A stretch of 64,000 nt of DNA from Actinomycetota bacterium (GCA_041658565.1 JBAZZY010000002.1:167089-231088), one strand, 5' to 3'. Positions 8,137 to 17,202 are shown, numbered from the stretch's first letter. A program made the numbers and translations. The notes: generated by a model not told the origin, from the sequence alone.

Positions 8137-8985
8137 GTGAGTGGCGCGCTCATCGTTGTCGCTACGCCGATCGGCAATCTCGGCGACTTATCCCCGCGCG
8201 CGGCCGCAGCACTGATCGAGGCCGATGTCGTCGCTTGCGAAGACACCCGGGTCACTCGCACGTTGCTGATGCACGCCGCCGGGATGACCGGCGCGCGCCG
8301 CCGTGGTCGCCTGGTTGCCTATCACGCGCACAACGAGCGCGAGCGCGCGCCCGAGTTGGCGCGCGCGATCGCTGCCGGCGAGCGAGTGGCTTTGGTCACC
8401 GATGCCGGAATGCCGGGCGTCTCGGATCCCGGGCGGCACCTGGTGGCTGCATGCGTCGAGGCAGGGCTACGAATCGAAGTCGTTCCCGGACCTTCAGCAG
8501 TTCCTGCCGCCTTGGTGCTCTCGGGGATGCCCGCCGCGCGCTTCGTGTTCGAGGGGTTCTTGCCGCGCACCGGCGCTGCGCGTCGTCGCCGTCTGGAGGA
8601 ACTTGCGACCGAGCGGCGCACCATCGTGTTGTTCGAGTCCCCCCACCGGGTCGCCGACACGCTTGGGGATATGGCGCGCGCCTGGGGACCGCGGCAGGTC
8701 GCCGTCGCGCGCGAGATGACCAAGCTTTACGAAGAGGTGCTGCGGGGCACGTTGCCGGAACTTGCCGAATCGCTGGCTGAAGGGGTGCGCGGCGAGGTAA
8801 CCATTGTGGTGGAGGGGGCTCCGGAAGCGCTTCGCATGACCGAGCCGGCCGACCTGGCGGACGCGGTCGCCGACCTTGTGGCCGCGGGGACGCCCAAGCG
8901 GGATGCGATCGCACAAGTGGCTCTCGAAGAGGGCGTGCCGAAAAAGACCGTCTACCAAGCGGTGCTCGACCACTCCGGTGAGTGA
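8137..8985 (+). CDS. rsmI: 16S rRNA 2'-O-ribose C1402 methyltransferase
   Basis: A 282-residue SAM-dependent enzyme of the tetrapyrrole-methylase fold that methylates the ribose of C1402 in 16S rRNA. The N-terminal signature VVATPIGNLGDLSPRA is near-canonical. CEDTR, the VTDAGMPGVSDPG loop and the VVPGPSAVPAALVLSG stretch match the family throughout. GTG 8137 is the only start consistent with the conserved N-terminus; the frame is open further upstream over pmt. It heads the core run and faces away from pmt. Confidence 0.95.
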   Translation: MSGALIVVATPIGNLGDLSPRAAAALIEADVVACEDTRVTRTLLMHAAGMTGARRRGRLVAYHAHNERERAPELARAIAAGERVALVTDAGMPGVSDPGRHLVAACVEAGLRIEVVPGPSAVPAALVLSGMPAARFVFEGFLPRTGAARRRRLEELATERRTIVLFESPHRVADTLGDMARAWGPRQVAVAREMTKLYEEVLRGTLPELAESLAEGVRGEVTIVVEGAPEALRMTEPADLADAVADLVAAGTPKRDAIAQVALEEGVPKKTVYQAVLDHSGE

Positions 8986-8989
8986 CCGG

Positions 8990-9250
8990 TTAGAAGCGAC
9001 GCAGTTCGGTCACGCAGGTTGAGCAGACCTGGTGCTCGCGGAACGATCGAAGTCCATCGTTGCCGCCGCAGAACGTGCAAGAGGTCCGGGCCTTGGTCAG
9101 GATGATGTGGTCGTCCTCGACCGCGATCTCGATGTGGTCGCCTTCGCGGATGTCGAAGGAGCGGCGAAGCTCGGCCGGCAACACGATACGGCCCAGATCG
9201 TCGACCTTGCGGCTGACGCCGGTTGCTCGTGGTCCCACGCTGCCCTCCAT
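8990..9250 (-). CDS. AbrB-type DNA-binding protein with a C-terminal zinc ribbon
   Basis: An 86-residue protein. Residues 11-52 form an AbrB/SpoVT swapped-hairpin DNA-binding domain (GVSRKVDDLGRIVLPAELRR). The tail carries two Cys-x2-Cys pairs, C58/C61 and C76/C79 (CTFC and CSTC), a likely zinc ribbon. AbrB-like genes next to metG are a Bacillus feature. It is on the opposite strand to metG and shares its upstream region. ATG 9250 gives the canonical length. Confidence 0.85.
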   Translation of the reverse strand: MEGSVGPRATGVSRKVDDLGRIVLPAELRRSFDIREGDHIEIAVEDDHIILTKARTSCTFCGGNDGLRSFREHQVCSTCVTELRRF

Positions 9251-9283
9251 CGATAAGCCGAACAGGATCCGAATTCCAGACCC

Positions 9284-9290
9284 ATATAAT
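9284..9290. promoter_or_regulatory. Divergent -10 region of abrB-like gene and metG
   Basis: TATAAT on the plus strand (9285-9290) faces metG, and its complement gives TTATAT toward the AbrB gene. No clear -35 hexamer is seen in either direction. An AbrB autoregulatory site would be expected here, but no repeat stands out. Confidence 0.4.
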
Positions 9291-9357
9291 TCCTGAGTCG
9301 AAATTACGCCCCCAGAGTAGGGTTTGCAATGCCCATTCCGATTCGCGAGGAGCGCGC

Positions 9358-10887
9358 GTGAGCGAGCGGTTCTACGTAACGACCCCGATCTACTACCCGA
9401 ACGATGTGCCCCATATCGGACATGCCTACACAACTGTGGCAGCCGACGTGTCTGCGCGCTATCACCGCATGAAGGGTGAGGACGTCTTCTTTCTCACGGG
9501 GACGGACGAGCACGGCCAAAAGATTCTGGAGGCGGCACAGGCGCGCGGCCTGGATGCCAAGTCGTATGTGGACGGGATGATCCCCGCATGGCGCGACTTG
9601 TGGACTCGGCTGGACGTCTCGAACGACGACTTCATTCGCACAACCGAGGATCGCCACATCACGCGAGTGCAGGCTTTCTGGCAGCGTCTTCACGACAACG
9701 GAGACGTGTACCTCGGCTCTTATGAAGGTCCCTACTGTGTGGCGTGTGAGGACTTCTACAAAGAGGAAGACCTGCTCGACGGCACGTGCCCGATCCACCA
9801 CCGGCCCGTGGACATTGTGCAGGAGGAGAACTACTTCTTCCGGTTGTCCAAGTATCAAGACTGGCTTCTGAACGACTACTACGCTCGGGATCCGGCTCCG
9901 GTACAGCCCGGCGCGCGCCTGAACGAGGTCGTGGCGTTCGCGCGCGGGGGCCTGCAGGACATCTCCATCTCGCGCACCTCGTTCTCGTGGGGTGTGCCGC
10001 TGCCGTGGGATCCCAAGCACGTGCTGTACGTGTGGGTGGACGCGTTGTTGAACTACATCACCGCGCTCGGCTACCCCGACGGCGATCTGCTTTCCAAGTT
10101 CTGGCCCGGCGTGAACATGGTCGGCAAGGACATCCTTCGCTTTCATGCAGTGACGTGGCCGGCGATGTTGCATGCGGCCGGAATCGAGCCCCCACAGCGC
10201 GTTGTCGCCCACGGCTGGCTGCTGGTCGGCGGCGAGAAGATGTCCAAGACCAAGCTCACGGGGATTCACCCCGACCAGTTGCTCGAGACCTTCGGGGTGG
10301 ACGCCTACCGCTACTACTTCTTGCGCGACATCGCGTTCGGTCAGGACGGGAACTTCAGTTGGGAGTCCATGGTCGCGCGCTACAACGCCGAGTTGGCCAA
10401 CGGGATCGGCAACCTCGCGTCGCGGGTGCTGGCGATGATCGACGCGAACTTCGAGGGTGCGGTGCCCGACGCCGGACCAGAGGAGGGGCCCGACGCTGCG
10501 CTGCGTGAGGTTGCCGAGCGCTCCGCAGTGGAGTTCGTAGAGGCGATGGATCGGTTCGGCTTCAACGATGCCTTGGACGCGGTGGACCGCTTGGTTCGCC
10601 AGGCGAACGGATACCTCGTGGCGACCGCGCCGTGGAAGCTGGTCAAGGAGCCCGACGGGCGCGCGCGCGCCGGAGCCGTGCTGTACCGCGCGGCCGAGAC
10701 CCTGCGTGTGCTCGCCGTCCTGCTCGCGCCCTTCATGCCTCGAGCTTGCGACCGACTTTGGGTATCACTGGGCAACGCCAAGCCCCTGGCGTCGCAGCGA
10801 TTGCCCGAGGCGGCGCAGTGGGGCGGCCTCCAGTCCGGGTCCGAAATCGCGCGCGGGGAATCGCTGTTTCCGCGCATCGAGGTATAG
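9358..10887 (+). CDS. metG: Methionyl-tRNA synthetase
   Basis: A 509-residue class I aminoacyl-tRNA synthetase that charges tRNA-Met. The HIGH motif is intact (PHIGHAY, residues 18-24) and the KMSKS loop reads KMSKT (residues 294-298). The inserted knuckle has Cys-x2-Cys (CVAC) and Cys-x2-His (CPIH), consistent with one zinc site. It lacks the C-terminal tRNA-binding dimerisation domain, as in mycobacterial MetG. GTG 9358 follows AGGAG at good spacing. It is 9 bp upstream of tatD. Confidence 0.97.
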   Translation: MSERFYVTTPIYYPNDVPHIGHAYTTVAADVSARYHRMKGEDVFFLTGTDEHGQKILEAAQARGLDAKSYVDGMIPAWRDLWTRLDVSNDDFIRTTEDRHITRVQAFWQRLHDNGDVYLGSYEGPYCVACEDFYKEEDLLDGTCPIHHRPVDIVQEENYFFRLSKYQDWLLNDYYARDPAPVQPGARLNEVVAFARGGLQDISISRTSFSWGVPLPWDPKHVLYVWVDALLNYITALGYPDGDLLSKFWPGVNMVGKDILRFHAVTWPAMLHAAGIEPPQRVVAHGWLLVGGEKMSKTKLTGIHPDQLLETFGVDAYRYYFLRDIAFGQDGNFSWESMVARYNAELANGIGNLASRVLAMIDANFEGAVPDAGPEEGPDAALREVAERSAVEFVEAMDRFGFNDALDAVDRLVRQANGYLVATAPWKLVKEPDGRARAGAVLYRAAETLRVLAVLLAPFMPRACDRLWVSLGNAKPLASQRLPEAAQWGGLQSGSEIARGESLFPRIEV

Positions 10888-10896
10888 CGGCCCGAC

Positions 10897-11655
10897 ATGC
10901 CTCTGGTCGATACGCACTGCCATCTCGACATGCTCGAGAACCCCGAGGGCGCGTTGGAGCGCATGCACGCTGCCGGCGTCCGCCGCGCCATCACCATCGG
11001 AGTCGATGCCGCATCGAATGAGTGGGCGGCGGAGTTCGCAACTTCGCACCCGGGCATCTGGGCGACCGTCGGGCTTCACCCGCACGACGCCAAAGACCGC
11101 ACGCCCGAACTGATGGCCCGCATCGCCGAGTTGGCGCGCGTGGACCAGGTCGTGGGCATCGGCGAGGCCGGACTCGACTACCACTACGACAACTCGCCGC
11201 GTGACGCGCAGCGCGCAGTCTTTGCCGAGCAGGTCCGATTGGCGAACGAGGTCGGCAAGGCGCTGGTCGTTCACACGCGGGAAGCCTGGGACGACACCTT
11301 CGCGATCTTGGAGGCCGAAGGAGTTCCCGAACGGCTGGTGTTCCACTGCTTCACCGGGGGTCCAACTGAGGCCGCGCGCGCCGTCGAACTGGGCGCCGTC
11401 CTGTCCTTCGCCGGGTTGGTCACCTTCCGCAACGCGGAGGACGTGCGCGCGGCTGCGCGCGAAACACCGCTCGAGCGGATCCTGCTCGAGACCGATTCAC
11501 CCTTCCTCACGCCTGCGCCTCACCGAGGCAAAGTCAATGAGCCCGCCATGGTCGCCTACGTCGCCGAAGGCGTCGCGGCTGCCAGGCAGATGCCATTGGC
11601 GGAACTGGCGGAGGCCACCGCGCACACCGCCGCGCGCATCTTCGGGCTCGTTTAG
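10897..11655 (+). CDS. tatD: TatD-family metal-dependent DNase
   Basis: A 252-residue TIM-barrel nuclease of the YcfH/TatD group. Metal ligands are visible as DTHCHLD (HxH near the N-terminus), GEAGLDYHY, VVHTRE, FHCFTGG and ETDSPF. The family cleaves DNA 3'-5' and has a role in DNA repair; it is nearly always next to metG. The 9-bp gap to metG suggests co-transcription. Confidence 0.95.
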   Translation: MPLVDTHCHLDMLENPEGALERMHAAGVRRAITIGVDAASNEWAAEFATSHPGIWATVGLHPHDAKDRTPELMARIAELARVDQVVGIGEAGLDYHYDNSPRDAQRAVFAEQVRLANEVGKALVVHTREAWDDTFAILEAEGVPERLVFHCFTGGPTEAARAVELGAVLSFAGLVTFRNAEDVRAAARETPLERILLETDSPFLTPAPHRGKVNEPAMVAYVAEGVAAARQMPLAELAEATAHTAARIFGLV

Positions 11656-11715
11656 GCCGGCTGAAACATTGCGAACCCTGCCAAATCGGTGGCGAACAGG
11701 CGTTCGAGTTGCTTT

Positions 11716-11744
11716 TTGGACCCCTCCCCGGGTTCTGCTAGCCT
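11716..11744 (+). promoter_or_regulatory. Promoter of the DUF348/G5/DPBB gene
   Basis: TTGGAC (11716-11721) and TAGCCT (11739-11744) are spaced 17 bp apart. The predicted leader is about 45-50 bases. Confidence 0.5.
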
Positions 11745-11761
11745 CGCCTCCGTGTGTTCGC

Positions 11762-11780
11762 CTCCGGCCACCTGCCGGAG
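11762..11780 (+). promoter_or_regulatory. 5'-leader hairpin before the RpfB-like gene
   Basis: CTCCGGC (11762-11768) pairs with GCCGGAG (11774-11780) around a 5-base loop. It is followed by an A-run and the GGGGGG ribosome-binding site. Leaders of cell-wall hydrolase genes in actinobacteria often carry c-di-AMP riboswitches, but this leader is too short for one. Confidence 0.35.
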
Positions 11781-11797
11781 ACGAAAAAGGGGGGCGT

Positions 11798-12880
11798 TTG
11801 CAGCGAAGAACCGCCCGGCTTGCGATCGTGTTGTGCCTGGGGATCGCGACGCTGGCTTACGGAGCGCTCGAGAAGCGAGTGGTCGTGCGGGTCGAAGGTC
11901 ATCCCGTTGGGGTGAAGACCTACGCGATGACCGTTGGCTCTGCGCTGAGCAGGTCCGGGATCAGCATCGGCGCGCGCGATCGCGTTGAGCCGGCGCTCGG
12001 GTCCTCCATCGGCGACGGCGACACGATTCAGGTCTACCGCGCGAAGTCGATCGTGCTGTTGTTGGACGGCAAGCCGCGCAGGGTTGTGGTGACCGGCCTC
12101 ACGATCGACGAGGTGCTAAACGAGATCGAACTCCGCGGCAGTCTGGTGGACTTCGTCCGGCCGTCGCGGTCGTCGCGCGTCCGCGCGGGCATGACCATCA
12201 ACTACCGGCGCGCGCTGGCTCTGGCGATCCGGCATGACGATCGCACCGACCATGTGGTCTCAAACGCGACTACGGTCGGTGCGGTAGTTCGAGAGTTGGG
12301 GATCAAGCTCGGTTCGCGCGACCGACTGGAGCCAAGCGCCTCGGTGCGCCCCGTGACTGGGATGACGATTCGGGTTCTCCGCGTGGGTCTGCGAAACGAG
12401 GTTCGCGAGGAAGTGATCTCTTACAAGACCATCCTGCGGCGCGATCGCAGCCTGGAGTACGGGCGTCGCCGGGTGTCCAGCGAAGGGCGGCCGGGGTTGC
12501 GCCGCACCACCTACCTGGCGAAGTTCGTCGATGGGGTGCGCGTCTCGCGGCGAGTTCTGTCGACAAAGACCGTTCGGCAGCCGGTCGATCGTGTCATCAA
12601 GATCGGGACGGGTTTCCCTGGGTGCGCGTGCGACCGGGGAACGCAGCTTGGCAAGGCGAGTTGGTACGGCGAGGCGGACGGGTTGTCGGCCGCGCACAGG
12701 ACGCTTCCGATGGGCACCGTAGTGCGCGTCGAGAACCGTGCGAACGGCAAGTGGGTCAACGTCGTCATTCGCGACCGCGGGCCGTACGTGAAGGGCCGCA
12801 TCATCGACCTCAGCGACGAGGCATTCCGGCGGATAGCGTCCTTGCGCAGCGGGGTCGCGAGCGTCCGTATCCGCTGGTGA
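11798..12880 (+). CDS. RpfB/YabE-like cell-wall protein: three DUF348, G5 and RlpA-like barrel
   Basis: A 360-residue exported protein that should bind and perhaps cut peptidoglycan. After an N-terminal anchor or signal helix (residues 6-24) come three DUF348 ubiquitin-like modules (about 26-82, 83-140, 141-198). A G5 domain (about 199-275) follows, then an RlpA-like double-psi beta-barrel (about 283-360) with GKASWYG, NGKWVNVVIRDRGPY and GRIIDLS. The D in the RDRGPY motif is the usual catalytic aspartate of lytic transglycosylase barrels. In Mycobacterium RpfB the last domain is a resuscitation-promoting lysozyme-like fold; here it is replaced by the barrel, as in Bacillus YabE. TTG 11798 follows GGGGGGC. 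Confidence 0.85.
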   Translation: MQRRTARLAIVLCLGIATLAYGALEKRVVVRVEGHPVGVKTYAMTVGSALSRSGISIGARDRVEPALGSSIGDGDTIQVYRAKSIVLLLDGKPRRVVVTGLTIDEVLNEIELRGSLVDFVRPSRSSRVRAGMTINYRRALALAIRHDDRTDHVVSNATTVGAVVRELGIKLGSRDRLEPSASVRPVTGMTIRVLRVGLRNEVREEVISYKTILRRDRSLEYGRRRVSSEGRPGLRRTTYLAKFVDGVRVSRRVLSTKTVRQPVDRVIKIGTGFPGCACDRGTQLGKASWYGEADGLSAAHRTLPMGTVVRVENRANGKWVNVVIRDRGPYVKGRIIDLSDEAFRRIASLRSGVASVRIRW

Positions 12881-13749
12881 CACTCGGGCCGCGGGAAACC
12901 CGCGATCTGCTCGCGCGCCACGGGCTTCGCCCCCGAACCTCGATAGGCCAGCACTTCATGGTGGACGCCAACACCGTGCGCCGCGTGGTCCAGATCGCAG
13001 GGTTCGCACCGGGAACCCAGGTTCTGGAGGTCGGTCCCGGACTCGGGACTTTGTCGGTTGCGCTGATCGATGCCGGCGCGCGCCTGATTGCGATCGAGTG
13101 GGACCGCGCGCTGGAGCCGGCCCTTGTCGAGGTGCTCGGCGCGCGCGAAGCAACCTTGGTGTGGGGCGACGCGCTGAAGGTGGATGTGCGCGCGCTCGTT
13201 GGGAAACGCGACACGGCCATGGTCGCAAACCTGCCGTATCAGATCGCGACGCCGCTGGTGATGGACCTACTGGAGGAAGTCCCGCGGATCCGCTCGTACA
13301 CCGTCATGGTGCAGCGTGAGGTGGGAGACCGTCTGGTCGCGCGGCCGGGCCAGGACGCCTACGGCGCCGTCAGCGCCAAGATCGCGTACTTCGCCGAGGC
13401 GTCGATCGCGTTTCGTGTGTCGAGGCGAGTGTTCTCGCCCATGCCCGATGTGGAATCCGTCGTCGTTCGCTTGGACCGGCGCGCGCGCCCCGCGGTCGCC
13501 GGCGGCCGCGAGCGGATCTTCGCAGTGATCGAGGCCGGATTCGCGCAGCGCCGCAAGACCATCCGGCGTGCGCTGCGCGGAGGGGGATGGGACGCGTCCG
13601 ATGTCGAGGCTGCGCTTGAAGGCGCAGGCGTCGCCGGGGAGGACCGGGCCGAGACGCTCGGTCTGGCTGAGTTCTCCGCGCTTGCGCGACGCCTGCCGCC
13701 GCGGCCCGGTTTGCGGCCGGGCGGCCGCGCGCGCAAGGTAACTCGGTGA
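12877..13749 (+). CDS. rsmA: 16S rRNA A1518/A1519 dimethyltransferase
   Basis: A 290-residue KsgA-type methyltransferase that dimethylates two adenines near the 3' end of 16S rRNA. Motif I is EVGPGLGTLS, and the catalytic NLPY is present (VANLPYQIATP). The N-terminal QHFMVD stretch is typical. GTG 12877 overlaps the stop of the preceding gene (GTGA), so translation is coupled. It overlaps ispE by 4 bp. The RnmV gene that separates yabE from ksgA in Bacillus is missing. Confidence 0.95.
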   Translation: MTLGPRETRDLLARHGLRPRTSIGQHFMVDANTVRRVVQIAGFAPGTQVLEVGPGLGTLSVALIDAGARLIAIEWDRALEPALVEVLGAREATLVWGDALKVDVRALVGKRDTAMVANLPYQIATPLVMDLLEEVPRIRSYTVMVQREVGDRLVARPGQDAYGAVSAKIAYFAEASIAFRVSRRVFSPMPDVESVVVRLDRRARPAVAGGRERIFAVIEAGFAQRRKTIRRALRGGGWDASDVEAALEGAGVAGEDRAETLGLAEFSALARRLPPRPGLRPGGRARKVTR

Positions 13750-14618
13750 AGATCCGAACCCCCGCCAAGATCAATCTGTTCTTGTCCGTCGGCCGTCGCA
13801 ACGCCGACGGACTCCATGAGCTTCTGTCGCTGATGCAGGCCGTTTCGTTGTTTGACGAAGTGTCTTTCGAGCCTGCCGAGGAACTGTCGCTGGAAGTCCA
13901 ACCCATCGGGGCGGTGCCGGACGGCGACGAGAACCTCGTCTTGCGGGGGGCGCGCGCGCTCGCGGCGATGCAAGGCGTCGAGGCCGGCGCGCGCATCGTG
14001 CTCGAAAAACGGATTCCGGTTGCCGCCGGACTTGCCGGCGGGAGTGCCGACGCTGCGGCCGCGCTGATCGGGTTGAATGAACTGTGGGGACTCGGGGTTT
14101 CGCGCAAGGCGTTGCAGCGAATCGGCGCGGGAGTCGGCTCGGACGTTCCGTTTTGTTTGCAGGGCGCGACCGCGGTGGTCGGCGGGACCGGGTCGGATCT
14201 CTCGGCCGTGCCGTGTTTGCGGCCGGTGTGGTGGGTGCTGGCAACTCCGGATCTGAGCCTTAGCACGGCGGCGGTGTACGCGGAGTTCGACCGCCTGGGC
14301 GGGGGATCCACCGACGATCCTTACGAGGTCGCCGATGCGCTGGCGCGCGCCGACCTGGATCGCCTGGCTGAGAGTTTGAGGAACGACTTGCAGCCCGCTG
14401 CGCTGTCCCTTGCTCCCGAAATCGCGCGCGCCGGCGATGCGCTACGGGAAGCCGGGGCGCTCGCGGTGAGCCTGTCGGGGAGTGGCCCGACCTGGCTGGG
14501 CCTGGCAACAGATGAGGCCCGCGCGCGCGAGATCGCGGGGCGCGCGGCCGCTTCGGTAGCGCGCGTCGAGGTGGTCCACTCGATCACGCACGGCCCGCGA
14601 ATCGAGAGTCCCGATTAG
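13746..14618 (+). CDS. ispE: 4-diphosphocytidyl-2-C-methyl-D-erythritol kinase
   Basis: A 290-residue GHMP kinase of the MEP isoprenoid pathway. The ATP loop is PVAAGLAGGSADAAAAL, and the N-terminal PAKINLFLSVG and C-terminal SLSGSGPTW motifs are canonical. GTG 13746 overlaps rsmA (GTGA). It implies isoprenoids are made by the MEP route. Confidence 0.95.
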   Translation: MKIRTPAKINLFLSVGRRNADGLHELLSLMQAVSLFDEVSFEPAEELSLEVQPIGAVPDGDENLVLRGARALAAMQGVEAGARIVLEKRIPVAAGLAGGSADAAAALIGLNELWGLGVSRKALQRIGAGVGSDVPFCLQGATAVVGGTGSDLSAVPCLRPVWWVLATPDLSLSTAAVYAEFDRLGGGSTDDPYEVADALARADLDRLAESLRNDLQPAALSLAPEIARAGDALREAGALAVSLSGSGPTWLGLATDEARAREIAGRAAASVARVEVVHSITHGPRIESPD

Positions 14619-14636
14619 CGCATCCGGCCTGTGCTT

Positions 14637-14642
14637 TATGAT
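14637..14642 (+). promoter_or_regulatory. -10 box of the tRNA-Gln gene
   Basis: TATGAT lies 53 bases upstream of the tRNA. The -35 region is not recognisable. Confidence 0.35.
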
Positions 14643-14694
14643 GAGCGCTGCGCCGCGTCCGGCGGCGCCCCCGCAACGCGGGGAGATCGATCAG

Positions 14695-14768
14695 TGGGGG
14701 ATCGGCTAATGGCAAGCCCCGTCCCTTTGGAGGACGTGATGGGGGTTCGAATCCCTCTCCCCCAGCCA
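14695..14768 (+). tRNA. tRNA-Gln (anticodon TTG)
   Basis: A full cloverleaf can be drawn. The acceptor stem TGGGGGA pairs with TCCCCCA, the anticodon stem CGTCC/GGACG encloses the loop CTTTGGA with anticodon TTG, and the T arm has GGTTCGAATCC. The discriminator is G and the CCA is encoded (14766-14768). A tRNA-Gln at this position, upstream of glmU, is also found in other actinobacteria. Confidence 0.95.
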
Positions 14769-14791
14769 ACCCGAACGGTGGCTGAGCGTTG

Positions 14792-16195
14792 ATGGCCCGA
14801 GCAGGTCGCGATCTTGCGGCGGTCGTTCTGGCCGCCGGTGAGGGCAAGCGTTTCAAGTCCTCGCTGCCCAAGGTTCTGCACGAGGTGTGTGGGCGCCCGA
14901 TGCTCGCCGGAGTCCTGGACGCCGTCGGCGCGCTGCGACCGACCCAAACGGTGGTCGTGGTCGGCCGGGGGGCCGAGCAGGTGCGCGCGTCCGTGCAGGG
15001 CCTGTACAAGCATCCGCTGGCGTTTGCCCTTCAAAAGCAGCAACTCGGAACCGCCGACGCCGCGCAAGTAGGGGACGACGAACTCGGCAAGTTCGCCGGC
15101 GACGTCCTGGTGACGCCGGGCGATACGCCGCTGTTGACGGCGACCGCGCTGAGAGCGGTAGTCGCGCATCACCGCAAGACCGGCGCCGCCGCGACGGTGT
15201 TGAGCGCAGACTTGGACGACCCAACCGGCTACGGGCGGATCGTGCGCGACGAACGCGGCGACGTTCGAGCGATCGTCGAGCACCGCGACGCGACGCCGTT
15301 CGAGCGCGCCATCGGCGAGATCAACTCCGGCGTGTATGTGTTCGACCGCGCCGCGCTTCGCTCTGCGCTGACCAAGGTCGGCCGGGCCAACAGCCAGGGC
15401 GAGTACTACCTGCCCGACGTGATCGCCGTGCTGGTCGAAAAGGGCGAGAAGGTCTCGGCGATCGCCGCCGCGCGCCCCGAGGAGATCCTCGGTGTGAACT
15501 CGCGCGCGCAACTCGCCGAGGTCGCGGTGTTGGTGCGCGCGCGCATCAACCGCAAACTCATGGACGAAGGCGTCACGATCGTTGACCCCGCGCAGACGTA
15601 TATAGACGCGACCGTCAAGGTCGGCCGGGACACCGTCATCCATCCGCTGACCTTCTTGGAAGGCTCGACCACCGTCGGCGCAGGGTGCGAGATCGGGCCG
15701 GGCGCGCGCGTGCGCGACAGCCGGATCGAGGCCGGCGCGCGCGTGATCTTCTCGGTCCTGGACGGCGCGCGGGTGGGTCCCGATGCGAGTGTCGGTCCCT
15801 ACGCCTACCTGCGGCCGGGCGCGAAACTGGCGCGCGGCTCCAAGGTCGGGACGTTTGTGGAAGTGAAGGGCTCGACTATCGGTGTCGGCAGCAAGGTGCC
15901 GCACTTGTCTTACGTCGGGGACGCCACCATAGGCGCGGACGTCAACGTCGGAGCCGCCACCGTGACCGTCAACTACGACTCGGAGACCAAGATCAAGTCA
16001 CGCACGATCATCGGTGACGGTGCCAAGATCGGGAGCGACACGATGTTGATTGCCCCGGTGAAGATCGGCCGCCGCGCGGTTACCGGCGCCGGTTCCGTCG
16101 TCACTCGCGATGTTCCCGCCGAGACGGTTGTCGTCGGTAACCCTGCCCGTCCACTGCGCAAGCGCAAGCCCACCGAAAGGGAGAACTCACATTGA
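14792..16195 (+). CDS. glmU: Bifunctional UDP-GlcNAc pyrophosphorylase / GlcN-1-P N-acetyltransferase
   Basis: A 467-residue enzyme that acetylates glucosamine-1-phosphate and couples it to UTP for peptidoglycan precursor synthesis. The N-terminal nucleotidyltransferase begins VVLAAGEGKRFKSSLPKVLHEV. The C-terminal half is a left-handed beta-helix of hexapeptide repeats ending in LSYVGDATIG, NVGAATVTVNYD and GAGSVVTRDVP. Most relatives have GTRM where this has GKRF. ATG 14792 is one codon after an in-frame TTG. The stop overlaps the prs start. Confidence 0.96.
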   Translation: MARAGRDLAAVVLAAGEGKRFKSSLPKVLHEVCGRPMLAGVLDAVGALRPTQTVVVVGRGAEQVRASVQGLYKHPLAFALQKQQLGTADAAQVGDDELGKFAGDVLVTPGDTPLLTATALRAVVAHHRKTGAAATVLSADLDDPTGYGRIVRDERGDVRAIVEHRDATPFERAIGEINSGVYVFDRAALRSALTKVGRANSQGEYYLPDVIAVLVEKGEKVSAIAAARPEEILGVNSRAQLAEVAVLVRARINRKLMDEGVTIVDPAQTYIDATVKVGRDTVIHPLTFLEGSTTVGAGCEIGPGARVRDSRIEAGARVIFSVLDGARVGPDASVGPYAYLRPGAKLARGSKVGTFVEVKGSTIGVGSKVPHLSYVGDATIGADVNVGAATVTVNYDSETKIKSRTIIGDGAKIGSDTMLIAPVKIGRRAVTGAGSVVTRDVPAETVVVGNPARPLRKRKPTERENSH

Positions 16196-17175
16196 ACGGC
16201 GTCGAGATCCAGACCAAGAAGCGGATGATGTTCCTTGCCGGCCGCTCGCACCCCGAGCTGGCGGCCGAGATCGCCGCGGAACTCGGCACCGGTTTGGCGG
16301 AGGTCGAGATCGCGAACTTCGCCAACGGCGAGGTCTACGTGCGCCTGGGCGAGAACGTGCGCGGCTCGGACGTGTTCGTGTTCCAGACCCACACCGCGCC
16401 GATCAACCTCAACATCATGGAGCAGTTGATCATGATCGACGCCGCCAAGCGCGCGTCGGCCAAGCGGATCTGCGCCGTCATCCCGATGTACGGCTACGCG
16501 CGCCAGGACCGCAAGTCGCGCGGCCGCGAGCCGATCACCGCGCGCCTGCTCGGCGACTTGCTCATCGCCGCCGGTGCCGACCGCGTCCTCTCCGTCGATC
16601 TGCACACCGATCAGATCCAAGGGTTTTTCGACAAGCCCTTCGATCACCTGACCGCGCTGCCGTTGCTCGCCGATCACTTCAAGGCCCGCTTCAACGGCGA
16701 TGTGACCATCGTGTCGCCCGACCCAGGGCGCATCAAGGTCGCTGAGAAGTTCGCCGATCGCGTCGGGGCGCCGCTGGCGATTCTGCACAAGCGCCGCCGC
16801 ACCGACCAGCGAAACGTCTCGGAGACCGTGCGCGAGGTCATCGGCGAGGAGAACGTGCGCGGGCGTCGCTGCGTGCTCGTTGACGACATGATCGACACCG
16901 GCGGAACCATGACCGGCGGTGCCGAGGTGCTGATGGAGTTCGGGGCGTTGGAGGTCTACGCTTGCGTGACGCACGCGATCCTGTCGGATCCGGCCATCGA
17001 CCGCCTGAAGAACTCGCCGATCAAGGAACTCGTGGTCACCAACACCTTGCCCATCCCGCCCGAGAAGCTGATCGACAAGATCGTGGTCTTGTCCATCGCC
17101 CCGACCGTGGCGAGCACCATCAGGGCGGTCTTCGAGGACAAATCCGTTAGCGAGATCTTCCAAGGCGACAACTAG
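16192..17175 (+). CDS. prs: Ribose-phosphate pyrophosphokinase
   Basis: A 327-residue enzyme making PRPP from ribose-5-phosphate and ATP for nucleotide, His and Trp synthesis. Present are the FANGEVYVRLGENVRG stretch, the flexible loop RQDRKSRGREPITARLL and the PRPP loop CVLVDDMIDTGGTM. The TTG start at 16192 overlaps glmU's TGA. It is a class I Prs. Confidence 0.97.
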   Translation: MNGVEIQTKKRMMFLAGRSHPELAAEIAAELGTGLAEVEIANFANGEVYVRLGENVRGSDVFVFQTHTAPINLNIMEQLIMIDAAKRASAKRICAVIPMYGYARQDRKSRGREPITARLLGDLLIAAGADRVLSVDLHTDQIQGFFDKPFDHLTALPLLADHFKARFNGDVTIVSPDPGRIKVAEKFADRVGAPLAILHKRRRTDQRNVSETVREVIGEENVRGRRCVLVDDMIDTGGTMTGGAEVLMEFGALEVYACVTHAILSDPAIDRLKNSPIKELVVTNTLPIPPEKLIDKIVVLSIAPTVASTIRAVFEDKSVSEIFQGDN

Positions 17176-17202
17176 ACATCCGGCCACCAGAGGGAGGCAG
17201 CC

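Noticed and set aside
11656..11797. A c-di-AMP riboswitch upstream of the RpfB-like gene
   Set aside because: The predicted leader is only about 50 bases and none of the conserved ydaO blocks can be placed.
14636..15904. A long antisense frame over tRNA-Gln and glmU
   Set aside because: Same reason: a GC-driven shadow of glmU that also runs through a tRNA.
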